64,000 bases of DNA from Archangium gephyra (lineage in GTDB: Bacteria > Myxococcota > Myxococcia > Myxococcales > Myxococcaceae), in contig QFQP01000006.1 in the NCBI GenBank assembly GCA_003243425.1, forward strand, positions 124,001 to 188,000. Reading direction: 5' to 3'. Made by a program: the position numbers and the translations under genes. The notes beneath the pieces are model-generated. The model was not told the DNA's origin, made no database searches, and saw only the letters and a list, made by a program, of their open reading frames with translations. Below are positions 59,818 through 64,000 of the stretch, piece after piece. Positions within the stretch are counted from its first letter, which is position 1. Each line of letters begins with the position of its first letter.

Positions 59818-60516
59818 ATGCGCTTCGTCTCCTTCCTCCTCCTTTTCTGTGCGTGTGATGAAGCCGGTACCGGTGGGCGCGCGGTCGAGCTGAACGTCGA
59901 AGTGCGCCCCGTGCAGCCGGGCGTGATGACGCTGGCTGATGACGAGGTGACGCTCACCCGCGCTGAGCTCGAGCTCACGGCCGTGTACGTCATCGACCAG
60001 CCGCCGCCCTCGGTGAGCCTGCTGCGCCGACTCCTCGACCTCGGAATTCCCGCCGCGCACGCACACGCAGGGCACGACTTCTTCGCGGGAGGCCAGGTGC
60101 TGACCGAGTGGATTCATCCGGTGACCGTCGACCTTCTTCAGTCGGCGATCACCCTGGGCCGCGTGCCCGGTATCGCAGGTGAAGCGCGCTCGGCGTCGGT
60201 GCTGCTGTGGCCGCGCGGTGGTCGTTCGTTGTTCGTCGAAGGCGTCGTCACGCGAAGTGGAAGGTCTTCACCGTTCTTCGTGTCGGTGTCGCTCGACGGC
60301 GCACCAGAGACGCAGCGGGTCGACTTCACGTACGCGGAAGGTGCGCTCGACGACGACGTCACCCTGGTGGTCGAGCCGTCGGTCGCCGCGTGGTTCTCGG
60401 GCGCGGTCTTCACCGATGCCGACGTGGGCGAACTCAGCCCGCACAGTCAGGTCGCGCGCGCGCTGCAGCTCAATCTGCGGCGGCACACCGCCTGGCGGGT
60501 CCGAGCCGTGCGCTGA
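59818..60516 (+). CDS. His-rich lipoprotein downstream of the TonB receptor
   Basis: The 232-residue protein starts MRFVSFLLLFCACDE, a lipoprotein signal. A His-rich loop, IPAAHAHAGHDFFAGGQVL, at about residue 80 could bind metal. The remainder is beta-rich (ASVLLWPRGGRSLFVEGVVT, RVDFTYAEGALDDDVTLVVE). It starts two bases after the receptor stop and precedes the Fur-family gene, forming an operon-like run of four plus-strand genes. No family was recognised; a metal-binding role is inferred from the His motif and context. Confidence 0.65.
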   Translation: MRFVSFLLLFCACDEAGTGGRAVELNVEVRPVQPGVMTLADDEVTLTRAELELTAVYVIDQPPPSVSLLRRLLDLGIPAAHAHAGHDFFAGGQVLTEWIHPVTVDLLQSAITLGRVPGIAGEARSASVLLWPRGGRSLFVEGVVTRSGRSSPFFVSVSLDGAPETQRVDFTYAEGALDDDVTLVVEPSVAAWFSGAVFTDADVGELSPHSQVARALQLNLRRHTAWRVRAVR

Positions 60517-60546
60517 GACCGGAGCCTGTGTTACGGCGCCGTGGCA

Positions 60547-60981
60547 ATGGCGACGACGACCACGTCCGTGACGGAGTTCAAGACGTCGATTCGTGATGCA
60601 GGCTTGCGGAGCACCGGCCCACGGCTTGCGGTGTTGCGCCACCTGCAGGACTCGGAGCGTCCCGTGTCGCACGGCGAGCTGGCCGAGGCGCTGTCGGCGC
60701 AGGGCCTCGACCGCACCACGGTCTACCGGAACCTGACGGACCTCACCGAAGCGGGCCTCGTGCAGCGCACCGACCTCGGTGACCACGTGTGGCGTTTCGA
60801 GCTCAAGAAGAGCGGCCACGATTCTTTTCAGCACCCGCACTTCACCTGTACCGACTGCGGCACCGTGAAGTGCCTGCCGGAATCGGTGTTGGCGGTGAAG
60901 TCGGTGCGCGGTGCTCCGCGCGCGTTGGCGAAGCACCGCGTCGAAATTCAGATGCGCGGTCAGTGCGACGACTGCAGCTGA
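60547..60981 (+). CDS. Fur/Zur-family metalloregulator (first of two)
   Basis: This 144-residue Fur-family repressor has an N-terminal winged helix (LRSTGPRLAVLRHLQDSERP, then LDRTTVYRNLTDLTEAGLVQ) and a C-terminal metal-sensing and dimerisation domain. Two Cys pairs for structural zinc are present, CTDC (101-104) and CDDC (140-143), with His residues in GHDSFQHPHFTC. The sequence does not decide between Fur, Zur and PerR; adjacency to the putative zinc receptor favours Zur-like sensing. The ATG at 60547 was preferred over a GTG two codons upstream. It is the last gene of the receptor operon and converges on the next lipoprotein gene without a gap. Confidence 0.88.
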   Translation: MATTTTSVTEFKTSIRDAGLRSTGPRLAVLRHLQDSERPVSHGELAEALSAQGLDRTTVYRNLTDLTEAGLVQRTDLGDHVWRFELKKSGHDSFQHPHFTCTDCGTVKCLPESVLAVKSVRGAPRALAKHRVEIQMRGQCDDCS

Positions 60982-61566
60982 TCAGTCGAGCCAGTCGATG
61001 AGCAACTTCGCCGTCGGCGCGTTCGTCGGTCCCACGTGAAGCACGTACGTCGCACGCGCTTCGAGCACCGCACCCCACTGCTGCTTGACACCGTCACAGG
61101 CGTCACTCGCGCGCGTCGTCAGAATCTTCACGTCCGACGCAGTGCCTTCGAGTGACTCGACGATCTTCAACGGCCCACCCGAGTCGAGCGAGAACGCATG
61201 CGCGCCCGAGGCCCCGGGCCGGTAGGTGACCTCGCCTTCGAAGCGGCCGTCGTCACGTCGCGTGAGCTCCACCGTGAAGAACACGAGGAACGCGTTCACC
61301 GCGCCACCCGTCGACACGGTCTCGAACGGCCCGTTGGCCGCGTGCCAGCAGGCGCGTTCGTCGCTGTCACCGAGCTCCAGCGTGTCGCGGAACGTGGGGT
61401 CGACTTCACACGCCAGCCCATCGGCCGTCGCGCGAAAGCCACGATCGCAGTGACACCAGTCGCCTGCAGGGTCGCGGTGAACGTGACCGCCGGGGGCACA
61501 CGAGTCGCCCTCCGGCATCACCGGACTGCACGCCGCCAGCGCGACGGCAATCAGCGCGCGCTTCAT
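60982..61566 (-). CDS. Cys/His-rich lipoprotein coupled to the AztD-like gene
   Basis: The 194-residue product starts with a lipoprotein signal (MKRALIAVALAACSPVMP). An EGF-like Cys/His cluster follows: SCAPGGHVHRDPAGDWCHCD, then a Cys in GLACEVDP. The rest is a beta-rich domain with VFFTVELTRRDDGRFEGEVT and a C-terminal ATYVLHVGPTNAPTAKLLID. The ATG overlaps the stop of the upstream AztD-like gene by four bases (ATGA), so the two are coupled. A metal-related envelope role is likely from the pairing and the His/Cys cluster, but no family was recognised. Confidence 0.65.
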   Translation of the reverse strand: MKRALIAVALAACSPVMPEGDSCAPGGHVHRDPAGDWCHCDRGFRATADGLACEVDPTFRDTLELGDSDERACWHAANGPFETVSTGGAVNAFLVFFTVELTRRDDGRFEGEVTYRPGASGAHAFSLDSGGPLKIVESLEGTASDVKILTTRASDACDGVKQQWGAVLEARATYVLHVGPTNAPTAKLLIDWLD

Positions 61567-62849
61567 CCTTCTTCGTGCTCGTGCTCGTGGTGTTCGCCGA
61601 AATCGGGGCTGGCCGAGACCACACCCATCGACGCGGGCGCGCCGCCGACCTCGAAGGTGCGCTCGACCTCCCAGTGCTCGATGTCGACCTCGACGACCTT
61701 CCCGCTGCGCGGATCGCTCACGTACGCACGGTCGACGCCCAGCGCGAGCGCAGGGCGAACCGCGTCGTGACCCGTCGGCGCCATCGCGTACGCGGGAATC
61801 ACTTCGACCGGAGTGCCCTGTGACGCGCCCGTCTTCGGGTCGAGCTTGTGCAACTTGCCGTCGAGCGTGAGCACGATGACGTGCTCGCCGTGGAACAGCT
61901 TGAAGCCGAAGTACGTCGTCGGCAGGGGCACCGGCGTGATGGTGCCCGCCGCCGGGTCGATGATGCTCAGCGCGTCGCTACCGAAGTTGCCGACGAACAC
62001 GTTCAGGTCGTGCGCGCCCAGCACCGTGCCCACGCGCGTGGTGGCGGGAATGCCGGCGGGGTTGGCGATCTTCCTGCTCTCGAACTTCGAGCCGTTCCAC
62101 GTCAGCACCAGCACGCCGTCGCTGCAGCCGAAGGCCACGCGGGTGTCGTTGCTGCCTTCACCGTGCAGGCGCGGGCACTCGTTGAACTCGCCCTCCAGCA
62201 TCGTGGGGTCGTTCGCCAGTCGTGACGAGACGCCGATCGGCAGGCGCGACGCTCCGGGCGCCGGGTCGACGGGGTCGGGTGTCGACGCCAGCAACCGGCC
62301 GTTCGACACCAGCGCCACGCCGTGATGCGCGAAGCCCGTCGAGTGCCGCGTGGGCGCCACCATGCCGATCGCCAACTGCGAGGTCTGGAAGAAGTCGGCC
62401 GTGCCGTCGCCGTCGTTGAAGATGGTGGCCCAGCCGTCGTGCAGCACGAAGTGCGTCGGCGTGGCCCCCGCGATGCTCGACGACAACAACGTCGGCGCCT
62501 GCTTGCCGATGTGGAAATGACCGTCGTGATCTTCGAAGCCGACCCCCGAGGTCACCAGCTGCGTGACGTTGTTCGCGCGCTGCACGAGGTACCCGAAGCC
62601 CAGCGTGTCCTCCGCGTCGGAATAGACGGCGGCGGGGCCCTGAAGCGTGAACGTGCCGGGCTTCGAACCATCGTCGAGGTCGATGACCGTCAGCTTCGCG
62701 GCAGTGCCGTCGGCGACGAGCAATCGGCCACGTGTCACTTCTGCTTCGTCTTGAGGGCCGGTTCCCGCGTCGGCTCCACCGTCGGGCGTGTTCATCGGGG
62801 CAGGGCAGGCGCAAAACGCCAGCGCCGCCATCAGCAGCAGCTTCTTCAT
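61563..62849 (-). CDS. AztD-like beta-propeller, candidate zinc metallochaperone, lipoprotein
   Basis: This 428-residue protein starts MKKLLLMAALAFCACPAP, a lipoprotein signal, followed by an Asp-Ala-Gly linker. The mature part is a beta-propeller (RLLVADGTAAKLTVIDLDDG; LNVFVGNFGSDALSIIDPAA; RAYVSDPRSGKVVEVDIEHW). Two His-rich motifs stand out: FEDHDGHFHIGKQ and the C-terminal DFGEHHEHEHEEG. AztD is a periplasmic zinc chaperone of this shape that hands zinc to the AztABC importer. AAGGAG lies four to five bases before the ATG. It shares an upstream gap with the second Fur/Zur gene, supporting zinc control. Confidence 0.7.
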   Translation of the reverse strand: MKKLLLMAALAFCACPAPMNTPDGGADAGTGPQDEAEVTRGRLLVADGTAAKLTVIDLDDGSKPGTFTLQGPAAVYSDAEDTLGFGYLVQRANNVTQLVTSGVGFEDHDGHFHIGKQAPTLLSSSIAGATPTHFVLHDGWATIFNDGDGTADFFQTSQLAIGMVAPTRHSTGFAHHGVALVSNGRLLASTPDPVDPAPGASRLPIGVSSRLANDPTMLEGEFNECPRLHGEGSNDTRVAFGCSDGVLVLTWNGSKFESRKIANPAGIPATTRVGTVLGAHDLNVFVGNFGSDALSIIDPAAGTITPVPLPTTYFGFKLFHGEHVIVLTLDGKLHKLDPKTGASQGTPVEVIPAYAMAPTGHDAVRPALALGVDRAYVSDPRSGKVVEVDIEHWEVERTFEVGGAPASMGVVSASPDFGEHHEHEHEEG

Positions 62850-62913
62850 GGGGCTCCTTGAGAGTGACGACCCACGAGCGGGTCTGTCGGCCGGCGGAAC
62901 AACGGTATCCGTG

Positions 62914-62925
62914 TTGCAAAAGCAA
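62914..62925. promoter_or_regulatory. Zur-box candidate between the AztD-like and second Fur/Zur genes
   Basis: TTGC-AAAA-GCAA is a perfect inverted repeat in the AT-rich part of the 97-base gap between the divergent genes. AT-rich palindromes in such gaps are typical Fur/Zur sites, and GTTGC also occurs upstream of the L33 gene. It could serve both directions. Confidence 0.4.
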
Positions 62926-62946
62926 GTTTATGTGTATTTGGCCCTC

Positions 62947-63372
62947 ATGGTGCAGATGGGGCAGAGGGTCGCGAACGCCTGGCGGCCGCGGCTGCGTGAC
63001 GCTGGCTTGCGAGTCACCCGGCATCGGTTGACGGTGCTCGCGCTGCTCGAGGCCGCGCGGTGGCCGATGACGCACGCCGAGTTGTTCGAGGGCTTCGAAC
63101 GCGGGCTCGTCGACCGCACCACGGTCTTCAGGAACCTGATGTCACTGGTGGGCGCGGACCTCGTCACCCGGGCGGACAATGGCGATCATCTGTGGCGCTA
63201 CTCGCTCGCCGGCACGCCGCAGCCGCGCGCCCACTTCTCGTGCGAACGCTGCCGCGCGCAGACGCCGCTGCCTCCCATGACCGTCACCTTTGCGTCGCGC
63301 CGGCTGCCTGCGGCGGTCGCCTCGTGGCAGTGCGCGGTGCAGTTCGTCGGACTCCGCGAGTTCTGTAATTGA
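62947..63372 (+). CDS. Fur/Zur-family metalloregulator (second of two)
   Basis: This 141-residue Fur-family protein has a winged helix (LRVTRHRLTVLALLEAARWP, then DRTTVFRNLMSLVGADLVT) and a shorter sensing domain. The first Cys pair CERC (99-102) is present; instead of the usual second CxxC it has single Cys at 129 and 140 (SWQCA and REFC near the end), so structural zinc binding is altered. ATG 62947 or 62956 could start it. It is divergent from the AztD-like gene and precedes the L33-COG0523 pair. Two regulators in one locus suggest division of labour, perhaps Zur versus another metal. Confidence 0.85.
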   Translation: MVQMGQRVANAWRPRLRDAGLRVTRHRLTVLALLEAARWPMTHAELFEGFERGLVDRTTVFRNLMSLVGADLVTRADNGDHLWRYSLAGTPQPRAHFSCERCRAQTPLPPMTVTFASRRLPAAVASWQCAVQFVGLREFCN

Positions 63373-63416
63373 GTATGGAGTTGCAAGAAGAAAGTGATTG
63401 CGATAGTGATGCGCGC

Positions 63417-63584
63417 ATGCCCAAGGGAAACCGCACGATCGTGTACCTGGCCAGTACGGCTGGCACCGGCCACTACTACGTGACCACGCGCAACCGCCGC
63501 AGCACCCAGGACAAGCTGAAGCTCCGCAAGTACGACCCGAAGGCGAAGAAGCACGTCGTCTACGAAGAGAGGTCGAAGCTGTGA
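63417..63584 (+). CDS. rpmG: 50S ribosomal protein L33, cysteine-free (zinc-independent) form
   Basis: This 55-residue L33 reads MPKGNRTIVYLASTAGTGHY, then YVTTRNRRSTQDKLKLRKYD and an end KKHVVYEERSKL. It has no Cys, so it is the C-minus type that does not need zinc, which bacteria use when zinc is scarce. Its stop overlaps the start of the COG0523 gene by four bases (GTGA). Placement after a Fur/Zur gene fits a Zur-controlled zinc-sparing swap of L33. It could instead be the only L33 of the organism; the rest of the genome is not visible. Confidence 0.88.
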   Translation: MPKGNRTIVYLASTAGTGHYYVTTRNRRSTQDKLKLRKYDPKAKKHVVYEERSKL

Positions 63585-64000
63585 GCCGCCGTGTTCCGGT
63601 GACCGTGCTCTCGGGTTTCCTGGGCGCGGGTAAGACCACCACGCTCAATCACCTGCTCGCCAACAGCGGCGGCAGGAAAGTGGCGCTCATCGTCAACGAC
63701 ATGAGTGAGGTGAACATCGACGCACAGCTGGTGAAGCTGCAGCGCGCCGAAGAGAAGCTGGTCGAGCTCTCGAACGGCTGCATCTGCTGCACGCTGCGTG
63801 AAGATCTGCTCACGCACGTGCGTGAGCTGGCGACCGGCGGGAAGTTCGACGTCATCGTCGTCGAGTCGACCGGCATCGGTGAGCCGCTGCCCATCGCCGA
63901 GACGTTCACCTTCACCGACGAGCATGGCGCCAGCCTGTCGGACGTGGCGAGGCTCGACACCATGGTGACGGTGGTCGACGCCTTCAACTTCCTCACCGAC
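63581..64000 (+). CDS. COG0523-family GTPase (ZigA/YciC/ZagA-type metallochaperone), 3'-truncated by the window end
   Basis: The first 140 residues of a G3E GTPase are visible: Walker A GFLGAGKTT (12-20), the metal-binding CICC motif at residues 67-70 in LSNGCICCTLRED, and ESTGIGEP (95-102), which contains the conserved Glu. COG0523 proteins in Zur regulons deliver scarce zinc to essential enzymes. The GTG start overlaps the L33 stop by four bases, so it is translated together with the zinc-free L33. The C-terminal CobW-C domain lies beyond the window. Confidence 0.9.
   Translation, partial: MSRRVPVTVLSGFLGAGKTTTLNHLLANSGGRKVALIVNDMSEVNIDAQLVKLQRAEEKLVELSNGCICCTLREDLLTHVRELATGGKFDVIVVESTGIGEPLPIAETFTFTDEHGASLSDVARLDTMVTVVDAFNFLTD

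Overview
The window is GC-rich DNA, about two thirds G+C by spot counts, densely coding on both strands. Its protein style points to the Myxococcota, probably the Cystobacterineae side: many lipoproteins with Asp-Ala-Gly linkers, two proteins with MYXO-CTERM-like tails (Cys-rich motif, membrane helix, Arg cluster), choice-of-anchor-D surface proteins, a Hanks-type kinase with a membrane tail, a PilT ATPase and FG-GAP/ASPIC proteins. No rRNA, tRNA, CRISPR array or prophage was recognised. The species is not identified.

Layout. 0-7.4 kb: a WD40-like gene end, a lipoprotein, inorganic pyrophosphatase, KdsB, an ASPIC/FG-GAP lipoprotein, a RibD-C reductase, and an SDR gene divergent from a LysR regulator. 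7.4-19.3 kb: a PF10136-type membrane protein, secreted hypotheticals, an amino acid permease, a frameshifted small membrane protein, a DUF3943 protein, DUF1761 plus a WYL regulator, and a tightly coupled sodC / PfpI-like / aminotransferase operon. 19.5-22.7 kb: three secreted proteins, two of them alpha/beta hydrolases. 22.7-26.8 kb: a lower-GC foreign segment between two diverged copies of the 3' end of a cation/proton antiporter gene, holding a large surface lipoprotein, an IS3 orfA remnant and gene debris. 26.7-41.9 kb: the intact antiporter, Cys-rich repeat proteins, a kinase, a low-GC lipoprotein, a PuuD-type urate oxidase, a 1001-residue ASH/vWA lipoprotein, a Bcr/CflA transporter and PilT. 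41.9-49.8 kb: a frameshifted ASH/beta-propeller lipoprotein, an amidase, an EEP-family lipoprotein, a TetR gene divergent from a Coq4-like gene, and a 57-residue basic protein.

Two functional clusters stand out. The first (49.8-55.6 kb, minus strand) is a translationally coupled ether-lipid operon: an alkyl-DHAP synthase, a fusion of fatty acyl-CoA reductase and DHAP/glycerol-phosphate acyltransferase, an extended SDR and a small membrane protein. A divergent TetR gene lies next to a clean GAGAC/GTCTC operator. Together these supply the fatty alcohol, the acyl-DHAP, the ether-bond-forming step and possibly the following ketone reduction.

The second (56.8 kb to the window end) looks like a zinc-limitation locus. 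It holds a TonB-dependent receptor with a His-rich plug, His-rich lipoproteins, two Fur/Zur-family regulators, an AztD-like propeller with a His-rich tail, a cysteine-free ribosomal protein L33 and a COG0523 GTPase cut by the window end. Short recurring motifs upstream of these genes may be Zur sites.
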